Shown: piece by piece, positions 1 to 7,427 of the stretch
Layout of the letters: each line of letters starts with the position of its first letter
How positions within the stretch are numbered: the first letter of the stretch is position 1
From: Falsiroseomonas sp050563525
Lineage (GTDB): Bacteria > Pseudomonadota > Alphaproteobacteria > Acetobacterales > Acetobacteraceae
Assembly: GCF_050563525.1 (NCBI RefSeq)
Contig: NZ_JBNXUN010000011.1
Location: 1-64,000, forward strand
DNA length: 64,000 nucleotides
Reading direction: 5' to 3'
Notes under the pieces: model-generated
Told to the model about the DNA's origin: nothing
The model's input: only the letters and a program-made list of their open reading frames with translations
Database searches by the model: none
Translations under genes and position numbers: made by a program

Positions 1-2
1 AG

Positions 3-167
3 ACTGCGACCGCCGCTTGCATGCCTACCAGTTCCGACCTCGCCAGTACCGCCGCCGAGACCTCTCGTGATCCTGGCGTCGCTGTTGCGGACCCAGCATT
101 TGCTGCCTGGATGCTGACGCCATCGGTCCGCGCGTTCACCCAGGGAGCGGCGAGAGGGGATGCTTGA
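3..167 (+). CDS. Possible 3' end of a gene cut by the window edge
   Basis: An open frame enters from the left edge and stops with TGA at 165-167. About 54 residues are visible, ending in RAFTQGAARGDA. The composition is rich in Ala, Thr and Ser, with no recognisable motif. It could be the C-terminus of another gene of the putative inserted element, or chance in GC-rich DNA. Support is weak because nothing upstream can be seen. Confidence 0.25.
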   Translation, partial: TATAACMPTSSDLASTAAETSRDPGVAVADPAFAAWMLTPSVRAFTQGAARGDA

Positions 168-369
168 CCGTCGCGAGGGGACATCTCTGCCAACGCGGCA
201 CCTGACTACACGTCAGTCTGAAGCACGCGGTCCCGGATGCGCGATGCGGTTGCGACACCCACGCCGCCGACCCGCGTCGCTGCCCTTAGTCCAGGGCGTT
301 GCCCTCGGTCATCTGGCCGGGGAACTCGCGGGGGTATTGGTGGACCAGCGCCGGTAGCGTAGCTCCCGC

Positions 370-387
370 CTCTAGCTCTAGCTCTAG
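370..387. repeat. Three tandem CTCTAG hexamers
   Basis: The hexamer CTCTAG occurs three times head to tail. On the minus strand it forms the stop codon of the 164-aa gene and repeats an in-frame TAG at each unit, giving three consecutive in-frame stops separated by one codon. Confidence 0.8.
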
Positions 388-878
388 CGCTTCCACTTCC
401 GCTTTGCGGCATTCTCACGCCGCAGCAAGCGCGCGATGAGATTATCTGGCACCCTGCGTTGATGCTCGTCCAGCAGATGGCCCGGACCTTGCTCGCGGAT
501 GTATTGCTCAACTGTCACCTCGATTTCCTTGTCAGGAGTTTGGATGTCGGTGATGGGGGCCAGTGCTCGACGCGCCTCGTCGCCCAAAGCCACGATGGCA
601 GCGAACAGCAGGCCCTCTGCGCCCAGCCGGGCCTCTTTGGCCATCTGCGGGATGTCGGCGGAAAGGTGGCGGGCACAGCGTTCGCCCTGGCAAGTTCCCG
701 GCATCCCGGCAACTGCGCGCTGCTCCTGGGGGTCGTCGCGAATTTGCAGCAGGTGGCTGCCGACGGCGGTCCCACCGTTGATGGCGCCCTCCCACCAGGG
801 CTGGCGCCGCTTCTCTCGGTCGAACAGGTGGCGCCACAGCGCCGCTGAGGCGGCGTCGAAGTCGGGAAGGTCTGCCAT
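384..878 (-). CDS. Hypothetical protein of the putative inserted element
   Basis: A 164-residue soluble protein that I do not recognise. The N-terminus (MADLPDFDAASAALWRHLFD) is acidic and aromatic. The middle has a helical, Ala-rich stretch, and the C-terminus is basic and ends in KRKWKR, as in nucleic-acid-binding or structural accessory proteins. No signal peptide or membrane segment is visible. It is on the same strand as the next element gene, separated by about 280 bases. The ribosome binding site before the ATG is weak. Several opposite-strand frames of similar length exist, so the call rests mainly on its plausible start, composition and repeated stop codons. Confidence 0.45.
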   Translation of the reverse strand: MADLPDFDAASAALWRHLFDREKRRQPWWEGAINGGTAVGSHLLQIRDDPQEQRAVAGMPGTCQGERCARHLSADIPQMAKEARLGAEGLLFAAIVALGDEARRALAPITDIQTPDKEIEVTVEQYIREQGPGHLLDEHQRRVPDNLIARLLRRENAAKRKWKR

Positions 879-1156
879 CTCTATAGGGTTCCATTGCAGC
901 GTTCATTATCGTGGCTTGTTCAGCCAGACACGGTTTTCCCATGTCAGCCGCGAGTCATAGTCGGTGCTGTACGCGGATGCCGGGGATGCCAAGGATGTCG
1001 GGGACGCCGGGAAGGTGTCCCCTTCCCAACACCCGCCGAGACTAGGATCGGCCCCGCCCTGTCGCAGCAGCGGCTCGTGAACCTCGTGCCAGGGCTCTGG
1101 GCTGCCTTGGTCGAGATCATGAAGGTCGGGGAGCTGGTAGAAGTTAGATGCACGGG

Positions 1157-2518
1157 TCACGGCAGTGGCTCCCGATCCGGTTCCCCGACCCGCCGGTCGA
1201 GGTCCCTCTTGTCTGACTCGTAGGTCAGCAATGCCCGTGCAAGTGAAGCGGCGCGGACGTGCGGCCAGTTTTCGTTGCGCTTCTTGCGATACATCTCGAC
1301 GGCCCGCTCAAGCGGAGGGACGAGGACGATCGGCTCCCGGACCTTCCGCCACTGCTCGCTCGACAGCCACAGCAGCAGGCCCGGACACGGCTTCTTTGCG
1401 ACCCGCAAGTCGTGAAGCGTGGGTTGGTTAAGTTCGTGGAGACGAAGCAGCCGAGACGCGCTGCCGACCTTCGCTACAGCCGCTTCCCACGCGGCCCACG
1501 TTGCCCCGTGGTCTTGGTCCTTGACGGGCCAGATGTGCGCCTTGCATGCCTTCACATAGGCTGCCCGGCTGTCCTCCGGCGGCGCTGGTAGTTGTGCTGG
1601 TGGTTGGGACGCAAGATGCGGCCGAAGGGGCTGTGGCTCCTCCCCTGCGGGTTCTGGCGGGTTGGCCCGGCGCGACATGTCCGCCACCGCCGCCAGGATT
1701 ACTGTCAGGGACGGTGCGCCTGCGACATCACGCGTTGCCTCATCAGCCTCCTCCTGAGCTTCTTCGTCGCGAAGGTGGGCATCGAGACGCCCCTCCCACG
1801 CTGCCGCGTCGGCTGCTCGCTTCCGCGCCAGGAAGTCGGGATCGTGTTCTTGATCTTCGAGGTCGCGCATCGGCCGTCGTAAATTAGATACTTTTTCAAA
1901 CTGCGGCTCAGACCTGATCTGACTAGACTCTGTGACAGAGGGGTTCGTGCCTGCCTCAACAATGACACTGGAACTACAACGCGTTGTCGGCGGCTTCTGC
2001 TGCAAAATCTGCGGTGGTTCTTGAGACTTTGGTTGACGATCGGGCGTCCCGAGCGGCGGTGTGCCTCCTCCGTAGCGGGCGGCTCGGTAGGCGTTTCGAG
2101 CCGCGCGTGCCGGGTTGGTCCGCCGCTGGTTCGAGAGGCACACGCCCCAGGCAGCGGCCAGTGCGTCGCCTTGCCAGTCGAGGTGAATACGCCCGGCGTC
2201 GTCGCGAAGGAGGAAGCGTCGCCCCCACAGGAGGGGGGCGATCTCCTCGACCCACAGGAGGAGGTCGGAAACCCCAGCGGCTTCCGTGAGGATTTCCTCG
2301 TCGTCGTCGAAAGTGCAGCCGGGCTCGTGCAGGCGGCGGTTGTGCAGGCTCACTACCGCCAGTGCAACCGCCGGGCTTACCCGCCTAAGGGCACGGAAAC
2401 GCGGGCTATCGAGTGCCCTGACCTCCATCCAGGCATAGTCGTAGCGGTGCATGTCGGCGTCGGCCGGAACGGGGGAGGGAGGAGTCGAAGGGGTGGAGAA
2501 CACGAAGTTGAGAGGCAT
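1157..2518 (-). CDS. Hypothetical protein, possibly a phage/plasmid replication-type protein
   Basis: A 453-residue protein. Residues about 20-150 (YDYAWMEVRALDSPRFRALRR onward) look like a small helical, possibly winged-helix domain. They recall, without proving, the N-termini of phage and plasmid replication proteins that precede a loader-type C-terminus. The middle is low-complexity, rich in Pro, Gln, Ser and Glu. The C-terminal 120 residues are basic and aromatic. A purine-rich GGGAG lies about 9 bases before the ATG. A later ATG at codon 23 is an alternative start. It has a more hydrophilic, less conserved character than the chromosomal genes and lies inside the segment that interrupts comM. 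The replication role is only a guess. Confidence 0.5.
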   Translation of the reverse strand: MPLNFVFSTPSTPPSPVPADADMHRYDYAWMEVRALDSPRFRALRRVSPAVALAVVSLHNRRLHEPGCTFDDDEEILTEAAGVSDLLLWVEEIAPLLWGRRFLLRDDAGRIHLDWQGDALAAAWGVCLSNQRRTNPARAARNAYRAARYGGGTPPLGTPDRQPKSQEPPQILQQKPPTTRCSSSVIVEAGTNPSVTESSQIRSEPQFEKVSNLRRPMRDLEDQEHDPDFLARKRAADAAAWEGRLDAHLRDEEAQEEADEATRDVAGAPSLTVILAAVADMSRRANPPEPAGEEPQPLRPHLASQPPAQLPAPPEDSRAAYVKACKAHIWPVKDQDHGATWAAWEAAVAKVGSASRLLRLHELNQPTLHDLRVAKKPCPGLLLWLSSEQWRKVREPIVLVPPLERAVEMYRKKRNENWPHVRAASLARALLTYESDKRDLDRRVGEPDREPLP

Positions 2519-2538
2519 TGCGCGGGTCTCCCGCTGGT

Positions 2539-2656
2539 GCCGCCTTCGCGAACGCGTGACCGCTTGAAGTCAGGTTGCGCTTGACGGCATGCAAGGCCAT
2601 CACATACTCGGTGCTTGCCGACTACCGAGTGTGAGGCCCCCGTTCGCGAAAGCGGC
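2539..2656. repeat. Inverted repeat, 16-bp arms with one mismatch
   Basis: Arm 2539-2554 (GCCGCCTTCGCGAACG) and arm 2641-2656 (CGTTCGCGAAAGCGGC) are reverse complements at 15 of 16 positions, about 86 bases apart. Both arms contain the self-palindrome TTCGCGAA. They sit between the start of the 453-aa gene and the comM junction, where an end, operator or origin-like site of an inserted element would lie. Confidence 0.65.
2603..2633. other. Hairpin between the inverted-repeat arms
   Basis: Bases 2603-2612 (CATACTCGGT) pair with 2624-2633 (ACCGAGTGTG), with one wobble and an 11-base loop. No T-run follows, so it looks more like a protein-binding or attachment structure than a terminator. Confidence 0.5.
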
Positions 2657-2666
2657 GGGGGTTTCG
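2637..2666 (+). terminator. Terminator-like GC stem
   Basis: CCCCCG (2637-2642) pairs with CGGGGG (2656-2661) around a 13-base loop and is followed by TTTCG. The T-run is short. The right arm overlaps the right arm of the 16-bp inverted repeat, so termination may not be its main role. Confidence 0.35.
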
Positions 2667-2742
2667 CCGTTTCAGGGTTTGGCTGCCATTTAGGACTGGA
2701 AGCGAGGCTCATTCGCTCATGTGCTGGTTTCCCGTCAGAAAC

Positions 2743-2856
2743 CAGCCCCGCAATGAGGAAGGCAGGCAGGCCCGGCGCGATCTGCACCTGGACCTCGACG
2801 GGCAGCGCCTCGATGCCGGAAAACGCGAAAGTCTGGACTCGGGCGATCGTGCTCAC
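2743..2856 (-). pseudogene. comM: 5' fragment of comM/yifB (Mg-chelatase-like AAA ATPase), interrupted
   Basis: The first 38 codons match the start of the ComM/YifB family: an N-terminus of the type MSTIARVQTFAFSG, then EVQVQIAPGLPAFLIAGL. Family members continue with a DKAV..SRERVRAAL-type segment. Here the frame instead reads VSDGKPAHERMSLASSP and then unrelated sequence, with no Walker motifs and a stop near 2377. Full proteins are about 500 residues, so this is a truncated start. ComM is a branch-migration helicase used in natural transformation, and the gene is a known integration target of genomic islands in other bacteria. The rest of the gene is not in the window. It may lie beyond the left edge, on the far side of the element. 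Confidence 0.75.
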
Positions 2857-2887
2857 GAACCCAAGGTTGATTCATTCCACCATTAAA

Positions 2888-3919
2888 TCAACCATTCCAG
2901 CCGCCGAGGAAGCGCACCAGCAGCGTGCCCAGCAGGTCCACGTTGTAGCCACCTTCCTGCACGATGGCCGAAGGCAGGCCGGCCGCCGAGATCATCGCCC
3001 CGGCGCGCGCGAAGCCGTCCTCGGTGACGGACAGGAAGTTCAGCGGCTCGTGCTCGCTGGCATCGAAGCCGAGCGACACCACCAGCGCCTCCGCGCCAAA
3101 CTGGCGGATGGCGGCGAGGCCCGTCTCGATGGCTGCCAGCCACGGCGCGTCGCCGCTGCCCTGCGCCAGCGGCAGGTTCAGGTTGCAGCCGAGGCCGGCG
3201 CCGCCGCCCCGTTCGCCGGCATGGCCGACATACCAGGGGTAGTAGCCGCTGGGATCGCCGTGCACCGAAACGGTCAGTACGTCCGGTCGATCCCAGAAGA
3301 TGCCCTGGGTGCCGTTGCCGTGGTGGCTGTCGATGTCCAGCACCGCGACGCGCGCCGCCCCGGCGCGGCGCAGCGCCTCCACCGCGATGGCGCCGTTGTT
3401 CAGGTAGCAATGGCCGCCGGCACGCGCCGCGTAGGTGTGGTGGCCGGGCGGGCGGCACAGCGCATAGGCGGTGCGGCCGGCGGCGGCTTCCTCGGCGGCG
3501 GCCAGCGCGCAGGCGGCAGCGCCGATCGAGGCTTCCCAGGTTCCAGGCCCGATGGGGCAGCCGGCGTCGGCCGTGTACCAGCCGACGCGGGCGATGAGGC
3601 CGGTGGGCACCGGTGCGCCCTGCGCCATCATCTCCGGCGTCGGGTGGATGTTGGCGACGATTTCCGGCCCCGGGTTGGGCAATGCCATCCATTCGGCATG
3701 GGCGTCGCGCAGGAAGTCCAGAAACGGCGCGGGATGCACAGCCTCCAGCGCCGCGCGCGGGGCAGCAGTCGGCGTTGCCGGGACCAGGCCGAGGCGGGAC
3801 AGCCCCTCGGCGAGGGAGGCGGCGCGGCCGGGCACTTCGAAGTTGGAACGGACCTGTCCGCGCTGCAAAAAGAAGCGCGGGCTGTGCAGTTCCTGGGCAG
3901 GATGGGCGAAGGTTTTCAT
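2888..3919 (-). CDS. Histone deacetylase/acetylpolyamine amidohydrolase family protein
   Basis: A 343-residue zinc hydrolase expected to remove acetyl groups from acetylated polyamines, lysines or related small amides. The family motifs are intact: RPPGHH at about 156-161, the zinc-binding DIDSHHGNG at 195-203, GFDASEHEPL near the third metal ligand, and a C-terminal EGGYN with the conserved tyrosine. The start is placed at MKTFAHPAQE; the open frame runs much further upstream but only through antisense sequence of the next gene. It is divergent from the peptide-transport operon, so the 87-base gap holds both promoters. A second, more AcuC-like paralogue lies at 49613-50800. The substrate cannot be told from sequence. 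Confidence 0.88.
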   Translation of the reverse strand: MKTFAHPAQELHSPRFFLQRGQVRSNFEVPGRAASLAEGLSRLGLVPATPTAAPRAALEAVHPAPFLDFLRDAHAEWMALPNPGPEIVANIHPTPEMMAQGAPVPTGLIARVGWYTADAGCPIGPGTWEASIGAAACALAAAEEAAAGRTAYALCRPPGHHTYAARAGGHCYLNNGAIAVEALRRAGAARVAVLDIDSHHGNGTQGIFWDRPDVLTVSVHGDPSGYYPWYVGHAGERGGGAGLGCNLNLPLAQGSGDAPWLAAIETGLAAIRQFGAEALVVSLGFDASEHEPLNFLSVTEDGFARAGAMISAAGLPSAIVQEGGYNVDLLGTLLVRFLGGWNG

Positions 3920-4006
3920 GGCCCGGACGGTAGGGGCGTGAATGCCGCCTTGTCCATGCGGCCCGCAGGGGGTTAGCGTTTGCGTCCGACAAGGGGCTTC
4001 CAAAAA

Positions 4007-5596
4007 ATGAACATGACGCGCCGCGGCCTGCTGGCCGCCTCCGCCGCCACACCCGTTCTGATGCGCGTGGCGGATGCCCACGCCCAGGGCGTCGCGCCGC
4101 GCCGCCGCGGCACGCTGACCAGCATTCTGCAGCCGGAGCCGCCGGTGCTGCAGATCGGGGTGAACAACCAGGGGCCCACGCTGATCGCGGCGAGCAAGAT
4201 CTTCCAAGGGCTGCTGAAGTTCAGCCCGACGCTGGAGCCGATGCCGGAGCTTGCGGAAAGCTGGACGCTGTCCGACGACAAGCTGACCTACACCTTCAAG
4301 CTGCGCAGCAACGTGAAGTTCCACGACGGCCGCCCGATGACGGCGGAGGACGTGATCTTCTCCGTCATGAAGTTCCACCCGGAAGTGGCGCCCCGCGCGC
4401 GGGCCATCTTCGGCCGCATCGACAAGGCGGAGGCGCCGGATGCGCACACCGTCGCGCTGACGCTGAAGGCCCCCTTCGAGCCTTTCCTGCTGATGTTTGA
4501 CGTCACCGCCTGCGCCATCGTGCCGAAGCACCTGTTCGACGGGCAGGACTATCGCACGGCGCCTGCGGTGCAGCGGCCGATCGGCACCGGGCCATTCAAG
4601 TTCGCGGAGTGGCAGCGCGGTAACTTCATCCGGCTGGAGCGCTTCGAGGACTACTGGAAGCCCGGCCAGCCCTACCTCGACGCCATCATCTACCGCATCG
4701 TGCCTGACAGCCAATCCCGCCGCCTGGCGTTGGAAACCGGCCAGGTGATGATGACGGCGGCCGGTGACATCGAGCCGTTCGACGTGCCGGCGATGCGCGC
4801 GCGGCCGAACCTGGAAGTGCGCACGGATGGCTGGGAATACTTCTCCCCGCTATCGTGGATCGAGACCAACCATCGCGTCCCGGCGCTGGCGGATGTGCGG
4901 GTGCGGCAGGCGATCTCGCGCGCCGTGAACCGCGACTTCATCGCGCAGCGGCTATGGTTCGGCGTCGGCAAGCCGGCGACGAATCCGGTGGCCAGCACGA
5001 CGCGCTTCCATGATCCGAACGCGAAGCTGGCCGGCTTCGATCCGCGCGCCGCGATGCAGCTTCTGGACGCCGCCGGCCTGCGGCCGAACGCGCAGGGCGT
5101 GCGCACCACGCTGAAGCACCTGGTGCTGCCCTATGGCGAGGTGTGGACGCGGCTTGCGGAGTACCTGCGGCAGTCGCTGCGGCAGGTCGGCATCAACCTG
5201 GAGCTGGAAAGCACCGATGCCGGGTCCTGGGCGCGGCGTATCGGCGCCTGGGAGTACGAGACCTCGATCAACTTCGTCTACCAGTTCGGCGACCCGACGC
5301 TGGGGGTGGAGCGCACCTATGTCTCGACCAACATCCAGAAGGTTACCTTCACCAATACCGGCGGCTATTCCAACCCGCGCGTCGACGCGCTGTTCGCCAC
5401 GGCACGGGATGCGCAGACCGCCGAGGAACGGCGCGTGGCGTTCAGCGAGGTGCAGAAGATCCTGGTCGAGGAAGTGCCGCAGATCTGGCTGATGGAAATG
5501 GCTTTCCCGACGATCCACGACAAGAAGGTGCAGGGTCCGGTGAAGCTGGGCACCGGCGTGCATGGCAGCTACGACGACGTGTTCCTGACCGCCTGA
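4007..5596 (+). CDS. Peptide ABC transporter periplasmic substrate-binding protein (family 5)
   Basis: A 529-residue solute-binding protein of the DppA/OppA family. The ATG at 4007 follows AAGGGG by 10 bases, which is better than the TTG at 3980. The N-terminus MNMTRRGLLAASAATPVLMR carries a twin-arginine pair and ends near ADAHAQG, so Tat export is likely. Inside are typical family features: LAESWTLSDDKLTYTFKLR, VKFHDGRPMTAEDV and an RQAISRAVNRD-type segment. It opens a six-gene operon with permeases, a fused ATPase and two amide hydrolases. This suggests uptake of short peptides or N-substituted amino acids that are then hydrolysed. The ligand is unknown. Confidence 0.93.
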   Translation: MNMTRRGLLAASAATPVLMRVADAHAQGVAPRRRGTLTSILQPEPPVLQIGVNNQGPTLIAASKIFQGLLKFSPTLEPMPELAESWTLSDDKLTYTFKLRSNVKFHDGRPMTAEDVIFSVMKFHPEVAPRARAIFGRIDKAEAPDAHTVALTLKAPFEPFLLMFDVTACAIVPKHLFDGQDYRTAPAVQRPIGTGPFKFAEWQRGNFIRLERFEDYWKPGQPYLDAIIYRIVPDSQSRRLALETGQVMMTAAGDIEPFDVPAMRARPNLEVRTDGWEYFSPLSWIETNHRVPALADVRVRQAISRAVNRDFIAQRLWFGVGKPATNPVASTTRFHDPNAKLAGFDPRAAMQLLDAAGLRPNAQGVRTTLKHLVLPYGEVWTRLAEYLRQSLRQVGINLELESTDAGSWARRIGAWEYETSINFVYQFGDPTLGVERTYVSTNIQKVTFTNTGGYSNPRVDALFATARDAQTAEERRVAFSEVQKILVEEVPQIWLMEMAFPTIHDKKVQGPVKLGTGVHGSYDDVFLTA

Positions 5597-6582
5597 TGCA
5601 GGCCTCGCACCTGCCGGGCTTCCTGCTGCGGCGGGGCGTGAAGGCGGTGATGGTCGTGCTGGCCATCATCGTCTGCAACTTCTTCCTGATCCACGCCGCA
5701 CCCGGCGACCCGGCCTCCGTCATTGCCGGGCAGTCGGGCGCGGCGGATGAGCGGTTCATCCAGCAATTGCGCGCGCAGTTCGGCTTGGACGAACCGCTGC
5801 TGGTGCAGCTTTGGATCTACGTGAAGGGCGTGCTGTCCTTCGATCTCGGCTTCTCGCACCGGCAGCAGGTGGCGGTCTCGACGCTGATCCTGGAACGGCT
5901 GCCGGCGACACTTCTGCTGACCGGAGCGGCCTTCATCTTCGCGGTCGGGCTCGGCGTCACGCTCGGGACCCTGGCGGCGCAGCGCGTCGGGCGCTGGGCC
6001 GACAGCCTGATCACCGTGCTGGCGCTCACCTTCTACGCCACGCCGATCTTCTGGGTCGGACTGATGCTGGTGCTGGTGTTCTCGGTCTGGCTGGAATGGC
6101 TGCCGAGCTTCGGCATGATGCCGGTGGGCGGCAACATCACGGGCATTGCCGCGGTGCTGGACGTGGCGAAGCACCTGCTGCTGCCGGCGCTGACGCTCGG
6201 GCTGTTCTACATGGCCGTCTATGCGCGGCTGACGCGGGCGACGATGCTGGAAGTCGCGGACCAGGATTTCGTCAAGACGGCGCGCGCCAAGGGCGTGCCG
6301 GAAGGCCAGGTGATCCGCCGCCACGTGCTGCGCAACGCGCTGCTGCCCGTCATCACCTTCGCCGGCATCCAGGCGGGCCAGCTCATCGGCGGGTCGATCC
6401 TGGTGGAGACGGTGTTCGCCTGGCCAGGCATCGGGCGCCTGGCCTTCGAGGCGCTGCTGGCGCGGGACTATCCGGTGCTGATGGGCGTGTTCTTCGCGAC
6501 TTCCGTCATGGTGGTGCTGTTCAACCTGGTGACGGATCTGCTGTATGCCGTCATCGATCCGCGCGTGGAGGTCAGCGGATGA
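5596..6582 (+). CDS. Peptide ABC transporter permease, DppB type
   Basis: A 328-residue inner-membrane protein with about six hydrophobic segments, starting with an N-terminal helix near residues 12-30 (VKAVMVVLAIIVCNFFLIHA). The long periplasmic loop after HAAPGDPA is typical of DppB. The cytoplasmic EAA-type loop reads TARAKGVPEGQVIRRHVLRN, which docks to the ATPase. Its ATG overlaps the stop of the binding-protein gene (ATGA), showing translational coupling. It pairs with the next permease to form the channel. Confidence 0.93.
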   Translation: MQASHLPGFLLRRGVKAVMVVLAIIVCNFFLIHAAPGDPASVIAGQSGAADERFIQQLRAQFGLDEPLLVQLWIYVKGVLSFDLGFSHRQQVAVSTLILERLPATLLLTGAAFIFAVGLGVTLGTLAAQRVGRWADSLITVLALTFYATPIFWVGLMLVLVFSVWLEWLPSFGMMPVGGNITGIAAVLDVAKHLLLPALTLGLFYMAVYARLTRATMLEVADQDFVKTARAKGVPEGQVIRRHVLRNALLPVITFAGIQAGQLIGGSILVETVFAWPGIGRLAFEALLARDYPVLMGVFFATSVMVVLFNLVTDLLYAVIDPRVEVSG

Positions 6583-7427
6583 TGGATTTTTGGCGGCGTT
6601 ATGCCCGCAACTACGGCGCTGTGGTCGGGCTGGTGATCCTGCTGCTGGTCTTCGCCATTGCGGTCGGCGCGCCGCTGATCTACCCGGACAGCCCGTGGGA
6701 CATGGTGGCCGCACCCTTCATGCCGCCGGGCGAGATGGACATGCTGCTGGGCTCCGACAGCCTCGGCCGCGACGTCGCCGCCGGCATCGCGCATGGCGCG
6801 CGCATCTCGTTGATGGTTGGCGCGGTCTCCACCGTGGTGGCGCTGGCGGTCGGCGTCTCGCTCGGCGCCATCGCCGGCTATCTCGGCGGCATCGCCGACG
6901 ACGTGGTGATGCGCTTCACCGAGTTCTTCCAGACCATCCCGAGCTTCGTGCTGGCCATCCTGCTGGTCGCCATCTTCACGCCGACCATCGGCAGCGTGGT
7001 CTTCGCCATCGCCGTCGTCTCCTGGCCCCCCGTCGCGCGGGTGGTGCGGGCGGAGTTCCTGTCGCTGCGGTCGCGGGAATTCGTGCAGGCGGCGGAGGTG
7101 CTGGGCAAGTCGCGGCTGTTGATCGTGGTCGGGGACATCCTGCCCAACGCGCTGTCCCCGATCATCGTGCTGTCGTCGCTGATGGTGGCGAACGCCATCC
7201 TGCTGGAATCGGCGCTGAGCTTCCTTGGCCTGGGCGACCCGAACCTGATGACCTGGGGCTTCCTGATCGGCTCCGGCCGCAGCGTGATCCGGCTGGCCTG
7301 GTGGATGAGCGTGTTTCCCGGCGTCGCCATCTTCCTCACCGTGCTGGCGCTGAACCTGGTGGGGGAGGGGCTGTCGGACGCGCTGAACCCGCGCCTCGCC
7401 CGTAAGCGTGGAGTTGCGCCCGCATGA
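6579..7427 (+). CDS. Peptide ABC transporter permease, DppC type
   Basis: A 282-residue inner-membrane permease, the partner of the upstream DppB-like gene. The start MMDFWRRYARNYGAVVGL gives a short cytoplasmic N-terminus followed by a first helix. The DppC-type segment LLGSDSLGRDVAAGIAHGAR precedes the BPD-transp domain. The EAA-type loop contains QAAEVLGKSRLLIVVGDILP. It overlaps the previous gene by four bases and the ATPase gene by four bases, so all are one transcription unit. Confidence 0.93.
   Translation: MMDFWRRYARNYGAVVGLVILLLVFAIAVGAPLIYPDSPWDMVAAPFMPPGEMDMLLGSDSLGRDVAAGIAHGARISLMVGAVSTVVALAVGVSLGAIAGYLGGIADDVVMRFTEFFQTIPSFVLAILLVAIFTPTIGSVVFAIAVVSWPPVARVVRAEFLSLRSREFVQAAEVLGKSRLLIVVGDILPNALSPIIVLSSLMVANAILLESALSFLGLGDPNLMTWGFLIGSGRSVIRLAWWMSVFPGVAIFLTVLALNLVGEGLSDALNPRLARKRGVAPA

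Noticed and set aside
3920..4714. N-terminal extension of the deacetylase frame beyond MKTFAHPAQE
   Set aside because: The extra 265 residues are antisense to the peptide-binding-protein gene and unlike any deacetylase N-terminus.
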